Of a stretch of 64,000 bases of DNA, positions 8,728 to 18,532 are shown one piece after another. Made by a program: the position numbers and the translations under genes. The DNA is from an uncultured bacterium (GTDB lineage Bacteria; Cyanobacteriota; Vampirovibrionia; Gastranaerophilales; Gastranaerophilaceae): NCBI GenBank assembly GCA_949292185.1, contig CASEYP010000019.1:124001-188000 (forward strand), read 5' to 3'. Numbering within the stretch: the stretch's first letter is position 1; every line of letters starts with the position of its first letter. The notes under the pieces were generated by a model that had not been told where the DNA came from, searched no databases, and saw nothing but the letters and a program-made list of their open reading frames with translations.

Positions 8728-9604
8728 TACTTAAAAGCTCCAAAAACTCTTCTATTGCTATTTTATATTCATTATCAGGTAATTTTTTAACTATATTTTC
8801 AGCATTTTTTATATAATTATTCAACAAATCTTTCGTTTTTTCAATACCTGATAAACTTTCTTCCACACTGCCGCTATATATTACAGGCGCATTATAAATA
8901 CCTTCAGTGATATCACTATTAACAGGTTTTGAAACATCTTCTTTTAAAATATTCAATAAATCATCTCTGATTTGAAACGCTATACCTATGTTTAGACCCA
9001 AATTTTTTATTTCTTCTAACTCATAATCCCCATCTACATCTGTCATAAATGGTGTCACTAATGCGGTTTCAAAAAGATAACCCGTTTTGTTTTTAGTTTT
9101 TTCAATATAATTTTCTATTGTACCAATTTTGTATCTGTCGAAATTTTGATTAATTTCACCCAAACACATCTGCCTGATCGTTTTTGAAAATTGTTCAATA
9201 ATTTCAAAACTACCGATTTGTGTTAATTTATCCATTGCACGAGCTAGAATATAATCCCCTGAAATGACAGCTAATTTATTATCAAACTCAGAAGATAAAG
9301 TTTTATGTCCCCTGCGCAAATCACTTTCATCAATAATATCATCGTGAATTAATGAAGCATTATGTACAAGTTCCACAACAGTTAAAACTTCAAGCTGTTT
9401 ATCAGATATTTGTTCATTATTTGCTTTTAAATACAACAGTGCCAACAATGGACGAATACGCTTTGACGGATAAGTTAGAAAGCTAACAAGATGAGAGTTT
9501 AAAGGTTCACGTACTTGTATTGTACTAACCATTTTTTCTTCAATTATATTAAGTTCATTTTGAACAATTTGTCTAATTTTATTATATTTTTCGTTAAAAC
9601 TCAT
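8720..9604 (-). CDS. Polyprenyl diphosphate synthase (trans-prenyltransferase)
   Basis: The enzyme extends allylic diphosphates with isopentenyl diphosphate. The 294-residue protein has the first aspartate-rich motif in LIHDDIIDESDLRRGH and the second in FQIRDDLLNI, plus the PSKRIRPLL motif near the N terminus. The second motif reads DDLLN instead of the common DDxxD. It could be a short- or medium-chain synthase (IspA/IspB group); chain length cannot be judged. It starts one base before the end of ftsQ and overlaps lepB, at the tail of the mur/ftsQ run. Confidence 0.88.
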   Translation of the reverse strand: MSFNEKYNKIRQIVQNELNIIEEKMVSTIQVREPLNSHLVSFLTYPSKRIRPLLALLYLKANNEQISDKQLEVLTVVELVHNASLIHDDIIDESDLRRGHKTLSSEFDNKLAVISGDYILARAMDKLTQIGSFEIIEQFSKTIRQMCLGEINQNFDRYKIGTIENYIEKTKNKTGYLFETALVTPFMTDVDGDYELEEIKNLGLNIGIAFQIRDDLLNILKEDVSKPVNSDITEGIYNAPVIYSGSVEESLSGIEKTKDLLNNYIKNAENIVKKLPDNEYKIAIEEFLELLSNV

Positions 9605-9605
9605 A

Positions 9606-10502
9606 TTACTTAGTTTTTTTCAATTTCAAATAATTTACCTTATCCCAACTTAAATCAATATACCTAATTTGACCATCCATATCAGAAATTTGCGGTAAAA
9701 TTGTATATATTCTTTTTATTCTTTCAAAAACAGAACTATCTAATGCCCCAAGTCTAATACTTGTTGTTTGAATTTTTACATATACATCGTTTTTGTTGCG
9801 CATATCAACATATTCAACTTTTTCATTTGAATATGTTTCAACAGCTTTCACAATTTTTTCTATATATTGAACTTTTTTAACAGTTACATCCTTACTTAAA
9901 TCAGCAGAACTTGTTAAAACTTTCAAAACAGGTTCAGTTTCTGTAAAATTCATATATGACTTATTTGCAATAACAATTCCGTCCAATGTGAAAAATGCTA
10001 TAGGTTTTTGTTTCAAGTCTTTTTTAATAATTGCAATAGGCGTTCTTTCTCTTACAATAATTTGCAATCTTGCAGGAAATCCATAACGTCTTACATATAC
10101 ATTTTTAATTACAGGAATTTTAAATATTTCTTTTTTAATTGGATTTACATTTACCAAAAATATAGGTACTTTAGGAGTATCGATTTTGCTCAAAGAATTC
10201 TTAATAACATAATCCGGTACAATTTTGTTATTTACAATTTCAATTCTTTTATCATCACCTTTTTTGAAAGTATCTTTTGGAAAATACCATCCTGATAAAT
10301 TGAAGAATTTATATATCACGAAAACAAGTAAAACTAAAACGATAAATCTTAAAAAAGCTTTTATACGGTTAATTTTTCTTCTTTTTTTTCTGATTTTTCG
10401 CTCTGTTTGTTTATGCTTAAGAGAATGTTTTGCAAGTAAAAACTCATCTTGCAAATCTTCATTCTCATTATTTTCGAAATTATTAAATTCTTCTTCTGTC
10501 AT
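9606..10502 (-). CDS. ftsQ: FtsQ-like cell division protein with POTRA domain
   Basis: The 298-residue protein has a basic cytosolic N terminus (KRRKINRIK), one transmembrane helix (about 50-68), and a periplasmic POTRA/FtsQ part with the motif IKNVYVRRYGFPARLQIIVRERTPIAII. Then comes a FtsQ-type domain ending in IRYIDLSWDKV. The order murC-murB-ddl-ftsQ is the classic division/cell-wall order. It probably couples divisome assembly to septal wall synthesis. The start overlaps the ddl stop (TAATG), indicating translational coupling. Confidence 0.85.
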   Translation of the reverse strand: MTEEEFNNFENNENEDLQDEFLLAKHSLKHKQTERKIRKKRRKINRIKAFLRFIVLVLLVFVIYKFFNLSGWYFPKDTFKKGDDKRIEIVNNKIVPDYVIKNSLSKIDTPKVPIFLVNVNPIKKEIFKIPVIKNVYVRRYGFPARLQIIVRERTPIAIIKKDLKQKPIAFFTLDGIVIANKSYMNFTETEPVLKVLTSSADLSKDVTVKKVQYIEKIVKAVETYSNEKVEYVDMRNKNDVYVKIQTTSIRLGALDSSVFERIKRIYTILPQISDMDGQIRYIDLSWDKVNYLKLKKTK

Positions 10503-11455
10503 TATTTATTTAATCCTGCACTATTTAAAATAATCTGAACAAGATTATCATAGCTTATTCCCATAACTTTTGCCTGTGCCGGTAAATCACTTGTAGTTGT
10601 CATTCCAGGAGATGTATTAATTTCAATTACATAAGGAACGCCGTCTTTTCCTATCATAAAATCAACTCTTGAAACCCCTCTACAACCTGCTGCCTGATGA
10701 GCTTTAACTGCAATTTCTTTTGTTTTCTTTGTCAATGCTTCATCTAATTTTGCAGGTAAAATAAATTCTGACATACCCGGAGTGTACTTAGATTCATAAT
10801 CATACCATTCATTTTTAGGTATAATTTCAAGAATTTCTGTTGCAAAATTCTTTCCATCTTCTTCCAAAACTCCAACGGTTACAAATACACCATCAATAAA
10901 TTCTTCGATTAAAACATCGTCATTATATTTAACAGCTTCTTTATATGCAGCTGATAATTCATCACGTGAATTAACCTTAGTCATCCCAAAACTTGAACCT
11001 TCAGAAACAGGTTTTGTAAATACTGGGAATTTTAAATCTTTTGTTTTTTCTAAAGCATCTTCACCCTTTTGAACAAAAACAGATTTTGCTAAAGGAATAT
11101 CAGGACAGCTTGCTAAAACACGTTTTGTATATTCTTTATTCATACAAATAGCACAAGACATAACACCACAACCTGTATACGGGATTTGTAAAATTTCTAA
11201 AATTCCTTGAATACATCCATCTTCACCATATTTGCCGTGAAGTGCATTATATGCATAATCATATTTTCCGTCTTTTAATTTTTGGGCAATATCCTTATCA
11301 ACTTCAACAATTTCAGAATTTTTATAACCCAATCTTTGTAATGCATCAAAACATCCTTTGCCGGAACGTCTTGAAATTTCTGCTTCTGATGACATTCCGC
11401 CACACAATACAGCAATTTTTGCATTTTTTTCTATTTTTTGTACAATATTTTGCAT
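10502..11455 (-). CDS. ddl: D-alanine--D-alanine ligase
   Basis: ATP-grasp ligase making the D-Ala-D-Ala dipeptide of peptidoglycan. The 317-residue protein has CGGMSSEAEISRRSG, ALHGKYGEDGCIQGILE, PYTGCGVMSCAICMNKE, KPVSEGSSFGM, the SRVDFMIG region and EINTSPGMTTTSDLP at the C terminus. The first 25 bases overlap the end of murB. The ligase signature is complete, so activity is expected. Confidence 0.95.
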   Translation of the reverse strand: MQNIVQKIEKNAKIAVLCGGMSSEAEISRRSGKGCFDALQRLGYKNSEIVEVDKDIAQKLKDGKYDYAYNALHGKYGEDGCIQGILEILQIPYTGCGVMSCAICMNKEYTKRVLASCPDIPLAKSVFVQKGEDALEKTKDLKFPVFTKPVSEGSSFGMTKVNSRDELSAAYKEAVKYNDDVLIEEFIDGVFVTVGVLEEDGKNFATEILEIIPKNEWYDYESKYTPGMSEFILPAKLDEALTKKTKEIAVKAHQAAGCRGVSRVDFMIGKDGVPYVIEINTSPGMTTTSDLPAQAKVMGISYDNLVQIILNSAGLNK

Positions 11456-12333
11456 ATTTCATTTTCCTTATTATTTTTTCCACCCAAAAATCTTATTTCA
11501 GGTTCAAGTTCTATATTATAAGTATCTTTTACTTTGTTATACATTTGAAGCATTAAACTCAAAACGTCTAAAGAACTACCCGAATTATCATTTACAATAA
11601 AATTAGCATGATTTTCCCAAACTCGAACTCCACCACAAGACATTCCCTTTGCACCAACAGAGTCCAATAATCTTCCTGAAGAATCTCCTTTTGGATTTTT
11701 GAAAATACTGCCGCAATTTGGTAGTGCTAATGATGGCTGATGTTCTTTTCTAAATTTTAAATTTTCATCCATTCTTTTTTGAACATCTTCGCAAGTTGAC
11801 TTTTCCAATTCAAAACATGCCTGAAGAACAATCAAATCTTCATCCTGACAACGAGAAGATCTATATCGAAACTTCATTTCATCATTATAAAGTTTCATAA
11901 TTCCTTCATTTTGAGAATAACAAATTGCATACTTTAATTTGTCACTAACAGATTGAGAATTAGCTGAAGCGTTCATATAAACTTCGCCGCCTACAGACCC
12001 CGGAAATCCAATCATAAACTCTAAACCCGAAAGTCCTTTTTCGCAAACAACTTGCGCTAACTTTGGACCTCTTATCCCAGCATCTGCTAAGACTTTATTC
12101 CCATCAATAGTAACAGATTTCATATTTCTGGTAAGTATTATTTTACCGTCATATCCGTCATCTGAAATCAAAGTATTAGACAAATTTCCAAAAACTTTGA
12201 TGTTATTATTTTCCTTCAAAATTTGCTCAAATTCATCAATATTTTCAGGTAAAAATACTTCACCAATTTTTCCGCCAATTTTAAATGAAGTTAATCTTTT
12301 TATATCAAAGTTTTTTTCACAATTAATTACCAA
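11431..12333 (-). CDS. murB: UDP-N-acetylenolpyruvoylglucosamine reductase
   Basis: FAD/NADPH enzyme that reduces UDP-GlcNAc-enolpyruvate to UDP-MurNAc. The 300-residue protein carries the type II-like short form: TSFKIGGKIGEVFLP, GNLSNTLISDDGYDG, GLEFMIGFPGSVGGEVYMNA, the YRSSR segment, CGSIFKNP with the catalytic Ser, and a GMSCGGVRVWENHANFIVN stretch. It overlaps both murC (11 bases) and ddl (25 bases), so the three cell-wall genes are translationally coupled. Confidence 0.95.
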   Translation of the reverse strand: MVINCEKNFDIKRLTSFKIGGKIGEVFLPENIDEFEQILKENNNIKVFGNLSNTLISDDGYDGKIILTRNMKSVTIDGNKVLADAGIRGPKLAQVVCEKGLSGLEFMIGFPGSVGGEVYMNASANSQSVSDKLKYAICYSQNEGIMKLYNDEMKFRYRSSRCQDEDLIVLQACFELEKSTCEDVQKRMDENLKFRKEHQPSLALPNCGSIFKNPKGDSSGRLLDSVGAKGMSCGGVRVWENHANFIVNDNSGSSLDVLSLMLQMYNKVKDTYNIELEPEIRFLGGKNNKENEICKILYKK

Positions 12334-13732
12334 CTCCTGCTTTCTCCTTACTCAAAGTCAATAATTCTTTGCCTAAGTTAGTAATTGTTCCTGCGCCAAG
12401 GCCAATAACAATATCACCTTGTTTTAATTCAGGATACAATTTTTGTGCAACTTCTTTTATACTGCCAGGCAAATATTCACACGGAATATCAATTTTTTCT
12501 TTTAATTCATTAACAAAAGCCTGTGAATTAACTCCCTCAATAGGATCTTCACTTGCAGCATAAACATCTGTCACAATAACTTTATCAACTTTATTAAAAG
12601 CTTTCATAAAATCATTCCACAAATTTTGCAATCTTGTATATCTGTGAGGTTGGAAAACTGCAATAATATTTTTATTTTTGAATGATCTTGATGATGATAA
12701 TGTAGCTTTAATTTCAGTTGGGTGATGCGCATAATCATCATATATAGAAATTCCGTTAAACTCCCCAACTTTTTGGAATCTTCTTCCCATTCCACAGAAT
12801 GTTGCAAAATATGGATTTACTAAACTCATATCAACACCTGCTTGATGCAAACTTGCCCATACAGCAAGTGAATTATAAACATTATGAACACCTTTAAGAC
12901 AAATTTTTAATCTTGTTTGAACTTCACCCTTATACAAAATATCAAAAGTTGTAAAATCTTCGGCATAATCAATATTTTTGGCACAATAATCTGTATTCCC
13001 GCCAATTGAATATGTAACAAATTTTGCATGATGTGCAAGTGGAGTTTCAGAAAAATATTTTACTAATCTTTTAACACCTTCATTATCAGTATTAGCAAGT
13101 ACAATTCCGTTTTCTCTCAAATTTGAAAGAAAGACCTCAAATGTTTCCAAAATAGATTCCAAACCGTTTTTGTAAAAATCTAAATGATCAGGTTCCAAAT
13201 TGTTTACAACAACTAAATTTGGTGAATATTTAACAATAGTTCCATCACTTTCATCAAGTTCTGCGATAAAAAACTTATCATGTGCAGCATTGGCATTTGT
13301 ATCAAGTTCCGGAATCATACCTCCTACAACATAAGATGGCTTTAACCCTGCCTTTTCTAATACATAAGAGCATAAACCACTTGTTGTAGTTTTACCGTGA
13401 GTTCCTGAAAATCCGATAAAATATTTTTCATCTTTAGCAATTTCAGCCAACAAATCTGACCTGTGCCATATTGGAAGTCCTAAACGTTTTGCCTTTTGTA
13501 TTTCAGGATTATTATCTCTTATTGCCGTACTTGCAACAACTATACAATCATCAGGCACATTATTTTCATCGTGTCCAATATAAACTTTTGCACCTAATTC
13601 TCTTACCTTTTGAACATATTTACTATCATTTATATCAGAACCTGAAACTTCAAATCCTTTTTGCAATAAATATTTTGCTAATCCGCTCATCCCTACGCCA
13701 CCAATGGCGATAAAATGGTATTTCTTTTTCAA
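12323..13732 (-). CDS. murC: UDP-N-acetylmuramate--L-alanine ligase
   Basis: Adds the first amino acid of the peptidoglycan stem peptide. The 469-residue protein has the N-terminal dinucleotide-like HFIAIGGVGMSGLAKYLL, the P-loop GFSGTHGKTTTSGLC, the ELDESDGTI motif, NLEPDHLDFY, and DDYAHHPTEIKATL in the C-terminal domain. It is the first gene of the murC-murB-ddl-ftsQ-prenyl synthase-lepB run. The 143-base gap to the divergent gene at 13876 must contain the operon promoter. Confidence 0.96.
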   Translation of the reverse strand: MKKKYHFIAIGGVGMSGLAKYLLQKGFEVSGSDINDSKYVQKVRELGAKVYIGHDENNVPDDCIVVASTAIRDNNPEIQKAKRLGLPIWHRSDLLAEIAKDEKYFIGFSGTHGKTTTSGLCSYVLEKAGLKPSYVVGGMIPELDTNANAAHDKFFIAELDESDGTIVKYSPNLVVVNNLEPDHLDFYKNGLESILETFEVFLSNLRENGIVLANTDNEGVKRLVKYFSETPLAHHAKFVTYSIGGNTDYCAKNIDYAEDFTTFDILYKGEVQTRLKICLKGVHNVYNSLAVWASLHQAGVDMSLVNPYFATFCGMGRRFQKVGEFNGISIYDDYAHHPTEIKATLSSSRSFKNKNIIAVFQPHRYTRLQNLWNDFMKAFNKVDKVIVTDVYAASEDPIEGVNSQAFVNELKEKIDIPCEYLPGSIKEVAQKLYPELKQGDIVIGLGAGTITNLGKELLTLSKEKAGVGN

Positions 13733-13875
13733 AATTATATTCCCTACTATTTATATCTACTCTTCTTCTAATAATTATAATACTAAAATAATAATTATGA
13801 TTGATTTTTATAATTTTTTAACAATAAAAAATCAATAGCAAAAAATACTTTTCATAAGGTTTATACCAAAACATA

Positions 13876-14439
13876 ATGTTAAAATTACCACCTATAAAAC
13901 AAATAAAAATAACAAACTATTTAACCTATAAAACAAAATCCAAAAACACCGGAGCTTTTGTATACAAAATGGCGAATAAACAAGGTCAAATAGTCGGAGA
14001 AATGATTGCATATCCTGAAACTATTTATGATATTAATCGTCAATTTTCACCGCACGCAGATTCTTATAAATCTTTTTTTATAAAATCTCTTATGGCATTT
14101 AATAGGAATAAAAATGTTGGAACAACGTTTATAAATATTGCGAAAAAAGAAAGTCTTAGAAATTTTTGTCTTGGAAACTTACATTTGATATCTTCTTCTC
14201 GCTTTGACAAAATAAATCCTCCACATATTTTCTATCGCAAAATGGGCTTTAAGTTTAACAAATACTCAAAACTTACAGAAAAATATATTGATGATTGTAT
14301 AAAAAATCATAAACAAGTTGAACAAGGTCACTGTCCAATGGATATTCCGATGTATATTATAAAAAATACAGATGAAAACACCGAATCAAAACACTTTAAT
14401 CTCTTTCGACAATTTCCTTATCTAAGTGATATTTTATAA
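13876..14439 (+). CDS. GNAT-like acetyltransferase paralogue 1
   Basis: This 187-residue protein resembles GNAT acetyltransferases in its C-terminal half: NVGTTFINIAKKES (acetyl-CoA loop region, with the usual GxG weakened), then GNLHLISSSRFD and NPPHIFYRKMGF, the typical terminal strand with Tyr. It is followed by two related genes (14489 and 15074). The SYKSFFIKSL stretch matches YKSFFINYL in the third. There is no good Shine-Dalgarno, so the start is uncertain. Substrate unknown. Confidence 0.72.
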   Translation: MLKLPPIKQIKITNYLTYKTKSKNTGAFVYKMANKQGQIVGEMIAYPETIYDINRQFSPHADSYKSFFIKSLMAFNRNKNVGTTFINIAKKESLRNFCLGNLHLISSSRFDKINPPHIFYRKMGFKFNKYSKLTEKYIDDCIKNHKQVEQGHCPMDIPMYIIKNTDENTESKHFNLFRQFPYLSDIL

Positions 14440-14488
14440 ATATATTAACTAAATAGCAAAAATAAAATTTAGAAGTTTTAATACAACT

Positions 14489-15064
14489 ATGAACATCTCA
14501 AAATTAAAATTTCCACCCCTAAAATATAATCAAATAAAGAAATTACCTGACAAACTCATTTATGGAACAGCTCGTGATATTTATGGTCAATATGCCGAAG
14601 AATTTGTTATGTTTTCAACAAAAAAAGGTTCTAATAATCGTGCCATAATGAGATGTTACCCTGAACTTATAGAACGTGATGGGAAAATAAATGTTCCGTC
14701 TTTATATATATGGTTTTTAAGTTCCAATTGCTCTGGTCAAGGTTATGGAACTGCTATGCTAAACTTTGCAATTAAACATAGTAAACAAATAGGTTGTAAT
14801 GGAAACTTTCACCTAACCGCAGATACGAGTTTTATGCCAAATAGAATTCCTCACATTTTTTATAGAAAATTCGGAATGAATACAACTACTCCAGCTATTA
14901 ATAAAAAACTTGATAAATTTATAGCACACAAGAAAAATGCTACTCACCGTGATTTTGAAATAGCTAATATGTATTATCCACCACTGCAAAATAAAAATAA
15001 ATTTCTGGAATTTATTCAAAAAAAATTTTTATGGTGTAAATACTTGCTAAACGGAGGAAAATAA
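14489..15064 (+). CDS. GNAT-like acetyltransferase paralogue 2
   Basis: This 191-residue protein is the most divergent of the trio. It has the best acetyl-CoA-binding loop (SGQGYGTAMLNFAIKHSK) followed by GNFHLTADTSFMPNRIPHIFYRKFGM, which corresponds to the NPPHIFY-K-GF motif of its neighbours. A 49-base gap separates it from gene 1 and nine bases from gene 3, so transcription is probably shared. No substrate can be assigned. Confidence 0.72.
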   Translation: MNISKLKFPPLKYNQIKKLPDKLIYGTARDIYGQYAEEFVMFSTKKGSNNRAIMRCYPELIERDGKINVPSLYIWFLSSNCSGQGYGTAMLNFAIKHSKQIGCNGNFHLTADTSFMPNRIPHIFYRKFGMNTTTPAINKKLDKFIAHKKNATHRDFEIANMYYPPLQNKNKFLEFIQKKFLWCKYLLNGGK

Positions 15065-15073
15065 TCTTTTCTT

Positions 15074-15670
15074 ATGCAATCAATTTTACTAACCAAACCA
15101 ATAAAAAATATTCCGGAGAAATTATTCTATAAAAGTAAAACCCTTATTCAAAACTCTATCCACGACGAATATTCAAGACGCCTTATATATCCGGCATTTC
15201 AATACAATGCAGTAAATACAATAACCGGAGAATTTAGTGGAACAATGATAGCTGCACCAATGAAATATGCAAATCCTGCCAAAAGATTTTATCCATATAA
15301 ACACCCCTACAAATCATTTTTCATAAATTATCTTTCAACAGAAAATCACCACCAAGGTTTTGGAAAAGCTTTTATAGAACTTGCCAAAAACGAAAGTAAA
15401 AAATACAATTGCAAAGGTCGAGTTCACCTAATTGCAAGCAGAATTTATGATAGAACAAATCCACCACATATTTTCTATAAAAAATGCGGATTTATTTCTC
15501 AATCAAAGGACATAAACAAATATCTGGATACTTGTATCAATTCAAATACTCAAATGGATTATTTTCTTGCAGATAACCTTGATATGTTTTTACCAATAAA
15601 AGAACAAAACCACAAAAAATCCATTCAAATTTTAACCAAATTGACTAATTTTTTGAAAAATTTTCTATAA
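15074..15670 (+). CDS. GNAT-like acetyltransferase paralogue 3
   Basis: This 198-residue protein has HQGFGKAFIELAKNESKK as the likely acetyl-CoA loop, then GRVHLIASRIYDRTNPPHIFYKKCGF. It shares YKSFFI and NPPHIFY with paralogue 1. A GGAGG at 15054-15058 lies 15 bases before the ATG, further than usual. Its end is two bases from the end of the convergent gene at 15673-17154. Function unknown. Confidence 0.72.
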   Translation: MQSILLTKPIKNIPEKLFYKSKTLIQNSIHDEYSRRLIYPAFQYNAVNTITGEFSGTMIAAPMKYANPAKRFYPYKHPYKSFFINYLSTENHHQGFGKAFIELAKNESKKYNCKGRVHLIASRIYDRTNPPHIFYKKCGFISQSKDINKYLDTCINSNTQMDYFLADNLDMFLPIKEQNHKKSIQILTKLTNFLKNFL

Positions 15671-15672
15671 AA

Positions 15673-17154
15673 TTATATTTCACCCAAACTATCAATCTTG
15701 AATGAACATCCAATCTCTTCTTGAGATAAAACTGTAATGTTATTCAAATATAATGATAAAATTGTGAAAAATATCTGTCTATATTCCATAGGTACAACAA
15801 GTTTAGGATTATAAATCTTTAACCTTTTTGCCTTTTTTCTAATCTTTTCAGCCAATTTTTCAGCTAAAGTTCCGTCAATTTTAATTAATGATTCGTCACT
15901 TTCATCACAACTTAAAACAATATCAGAATAAGTTTTTTCAGAAAGTTCAAATGCACTAATTGTTTCACCATCTTCGTTAACATAATTTCTGCAAATCTGT
16001 CTTGCTAATGTTAATCTCAACTTATTCAATATATCAGCCTTGCTTCCTTCATCAGCAAAATCATTAATCTTTTCAAAAATATATGTGATATTTTTAATTG
16101 AAACTCTTTCCTTTATCAAACTTGTCAAAATATACTTGATATCAGCATAAGTTAACAAATCAGGTATAATATTTTCTATTAAAAATTCATTTTCCTTTTC
16201 TACAACTTCTAAATATTTATCAATATCATCATAATCTAAAAGATCATCAACATATTTAATTGCAACATACTCTAAAGCCTTTGCAATATATTCAGAAGCA
16301 CTAACACCTTTTTGCCAAAAATCTTTTGCTTTATCCTTTTCTATCCAAATTACTTTTCTATCTGTCATCTCATCTACTGCAGATACAGAATTTTTAATTT
16401 TATGTTCCAAATGCAATTCATCAGAATAAAACATCAAATATCCAGGACAAACTCCGGCTCTAAAAACTTCCATTCCGCGTATTCTTATACTAAATTCGCA
16501 AGAACTTAAATTTTCATCATCTTTAAACACAACTTTTGGAATTACATAACCGTTTTCTTCCGTTAATTTTAAACGAGTTCTTACAGTTTCTGCAACTAAT
16601 TCCTCACCTGTATTTTTTCTATCTGAATCTACAAATCCTAAAAGTTCTTCACTTAGATATATGGTTAATTTTTCTTCGTGCAATTTTGAATACATTAAAT
16701 CAGGTGAAGTTGCTTTGTTTAATTGAGCTTTTAAATCTTCTAACTCTTTTAGCCCTGCTGAAATTTTATCATTAAGTTTTTTTCTGGAAACTGAAGCCGG
16801 TGCCTCACCTTCTAATTCTGCTTTAATCTTATTAATTTTTTCTTTTTCTCTTCTAATTTTAGATTGAATTTCTAAACATTGTTCATATTCAGTCATTTTT
16901 GGAGAAAGCATTTTCTCCATTTGGCTTTTAAAATCAGATATACTAATTATGTCACTTTCAGAAGGATTTTCAGATTTTGCCTCACGCATAAAAATACAAT
17001 TCAATTGAGAACCTGTTTCTTCATCCCCAACATCATGCATACTGTATAAATCCCAACCATTCATAGACATTTCATTAAGAAGATTTTGCAACTCTTGAGC
17101 ATCTTCTCCTGAACACGTTTTTATAACATATTCCATCCTATTTTTTCTATACAT
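15673..17154 (-). CDS. Hypothetical protein with DUF4177-like N terminus and coiled coil
   Basis: The first 55 residues of this 493-residue protein (MEYVIKTCSGEDAQELQ, then MNGWDLYSMHDV and LNCIFMRE) resemble small DUF4177-type domains found at the N terminus of varied proteins. A coiled coil follows (about 90-150: MTEYEQCLEIQSKIRREKEK and so on). The rest is a mixed acidic region with no motif I recognise. It is encoded six bases after the udp stop, so probably in the same operon. An AAGGA nine bases before the ATG supports this start over the internal ATG at 17136. Confidence 0.65.
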   Translation of the reverse strand: MYRKNRMEYVIKTCSGEDAQELQNLLNEMSMNGWDLYSMHDVGDEETGSQLNCIFMREAKSENPSESDIISISDFKSQMEKMLSPKMTEYEQCLEIQSKIRREKEKINKIKAELEGEAPASVSRKKLNDKISAGLKELEDLKAQLNKATSPDLMYSKLHEEKLTIYLSEELLGFVDSDRKNTGEELVAETVRTRLKLTEENGYVIPKVVFKDDENLSSCEFSIRIRGMEVFRAGVCPGYLMFYSDELHLEHKIKNSVSAVDEMTDRKVIWIEKDKAKDFWQKGVSASEYIAKALEYVAIKYVDDLLDYDDIDKYLEVVEKENEFLIENIIPDLLTYADIKYILTSLIKERVSIKNITYIFEKINDFADEGSKADILNKLRLTLARQICRNYVNEDGETISAFELSEKTYSDIVLSCDESDESLIKIDGTLAEKLAEKIRKKAKRLKIYNPKLVVPMEYRQIFFTILSLYLNNITVLSQEEIGCSFKIDSLGEI

Positions 17155-17160
17155 AATTGT

Positions 17161-17922
17161 TTATCCTTTTTTTAATATTTTTATTGCCTCGATTGCGGTT
17201 TTTATAGCTTTTTCCGTATCATGTGCAACAGGATTATCTAAATTTTGTTTTTCTCTTTCCTGATTTGCAACTGTTAAAAATACAGAACCAACTTTAACTT
17301 TTAGAAAACTTGCAACAACAAATAATGCCGCAGACTCCATCTCAGATGCTAAACATCCTAAACGTTTCCAAGCTTCCCATTTATTTTGCAACTCATAACT
17401 TACAGGCATATTTTCAGCATTATGCTGTCCATAAAATGAATCCTTACATTGAACAATTCCCGTATGATATGTATAATCAAGATTTTTTGCAGCCTGAACC
17501 AATGCATTTGTAACCTCTAAATTAGCTACCGCAGGAAATTCAATAGGGGCATACTCTTTGCTTGTACCTTCCATACGAATTGCACCCGTTGCGATAACAA
17601 TATCGCCACCCTTAACATCTAAAGCCATACCGCCACAAGTGCCGACTCTAATGAAAACTTCCGCTCCAACTTTCACAAGTTCTTCCATTGCAATAGATGC
17701 AGAAGGGCCTCCAATACCTGTTGATGTTACACTAACTTTTTCACCATCTAAATATCCTGTATATGTAACAAATTCTCTTCTGTCAGCTACTAATTTTGCA
17801 TCATCAAAATATTGAGCAATTTTTGCACATCTTTTTGGATCTCCCGGAAGTATAACATATTTTCCGACATCACCCTCTCTTAACCCAATATGATATTGCG
17901 TTCCGTCTTGTGAATAGTTCAT
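17161..17922 (-). CDS. udp: Uridine phosphorylase family nucleoside phosphorylase
   Basis: The 253-residue cytosolic enzyme splits nucleosides with phosphate. It has the PNP/UDP family markers [46 protein letters not shown] and the catalytic-region [17 protein letters not shown]. The [10 protein letters not shown] segment is typical of uridine phosphorylase rather than of purine phosphorylase. It is followed by the 493-residue protein with only a six-base gap. Confidence 0.88.
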   Translation of the reverse strand: MNYSQDGTQYHIGLREGDVGKYVILPGDPKRCAKIAQYFDDAKLVADRREFVTYTGYLDGEKVSVTSTGIGGPSASIAMEELVKVGAEVFIRVGTCGGMALDVKGGDIVIATGAIRMEGTSKEYAPIEFPAVANLEVTNALVQAAKNLDYTYHTGIVQCKDSFYGQHNAENMPVSYELQNKWEAWKRLGCLASEMESAALFVVASFLKVKVGSVFLTVANQEREKQNLDNPVAHDTEKAIKTAIEAIKILKKG

Positions 17923-18058
17923 ATCTGCCTCTTTTAAAAATCAACAATAAGTTATTAAGTAATGAAGTGATTTTGTTATTTTGGGATCTTATTAATATTT
18001 ATGCCAATTAACTCAATCACTTGCATACTTAACATTTTTATCAACTAAATGCTCAGAT

Positions 18059-18508
18059 CTATTGTCCTTTTAACTTTTGGATAACTAAATCTGTAATATC
18101 AACACCACCAACAAAAACAACTTGATCTGATAAAACAGCATCTAATTTTTGTGCAACCATTACAGCTTTTGCTGCTGTTTGAACTTGGTTTAAAATTTGA
18201 GTTTCTTTTGAACTTCTCAATTTATACAAAGCTTCTTGTTTTGCATTAAATTCAGTAGCTGTTTGAGTTTCAAAGTTTTGTTTTTTCAACGGAGTATCCA
18301 ATGCCTTATATTGTTTTTCCTTATCAACCATATATTGTTGCAATTCTAAACTTTTAGCATCAATTTCTTTTACAGCTTGCTGAGCAGCAGGATAATTATC
18401 TAACACTTTTTGATAATTTAAATATCCAACTTCAGCATTAGCTTGAGAACCAACAGAAATAGTAAATCCAGCGACTAAAAGCACTGCCATTAATTTCAAT
18501 TTTTTCAT
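18059..18508 (-). CDS. OmpH/Skp-family periplasmic chaperone
   Basis: This 149-residue protein has an N-terminal signal peptide ending near NAE (about residue 26), followed by an OmpH/Skp-like sequence: VGYLNYQKVLDNYPAAQQAVKEI, a helical, Gln- and Lys-rich coiled coil, and a return segment with DAVLSDQVVFVGGVDITDLVIQKL. In many bacteria the Skp homologue sits beside bamA, as here (24 bases downstream of bamA). It likely holds unfolded outer-membrane proteins for BamA. Confidence 0.85.
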   Translation of the reverse strand: MKKLKLMAVLLVAGFTISVGSQANAEVGYLNYQKVLDNYPAAQQAVKEIDAKSLELQQYMVDKEKQYKALDTPLKKQNFETQTATEFNAKQEALYKLRSSKETQILNQVQTAAKAVMVAQKLDAVLSDQVVFVGGVDITDLVIQKLKGQ

Positions 18509-18532
18509 AGTACCTCCTATAAGTTATTTATA

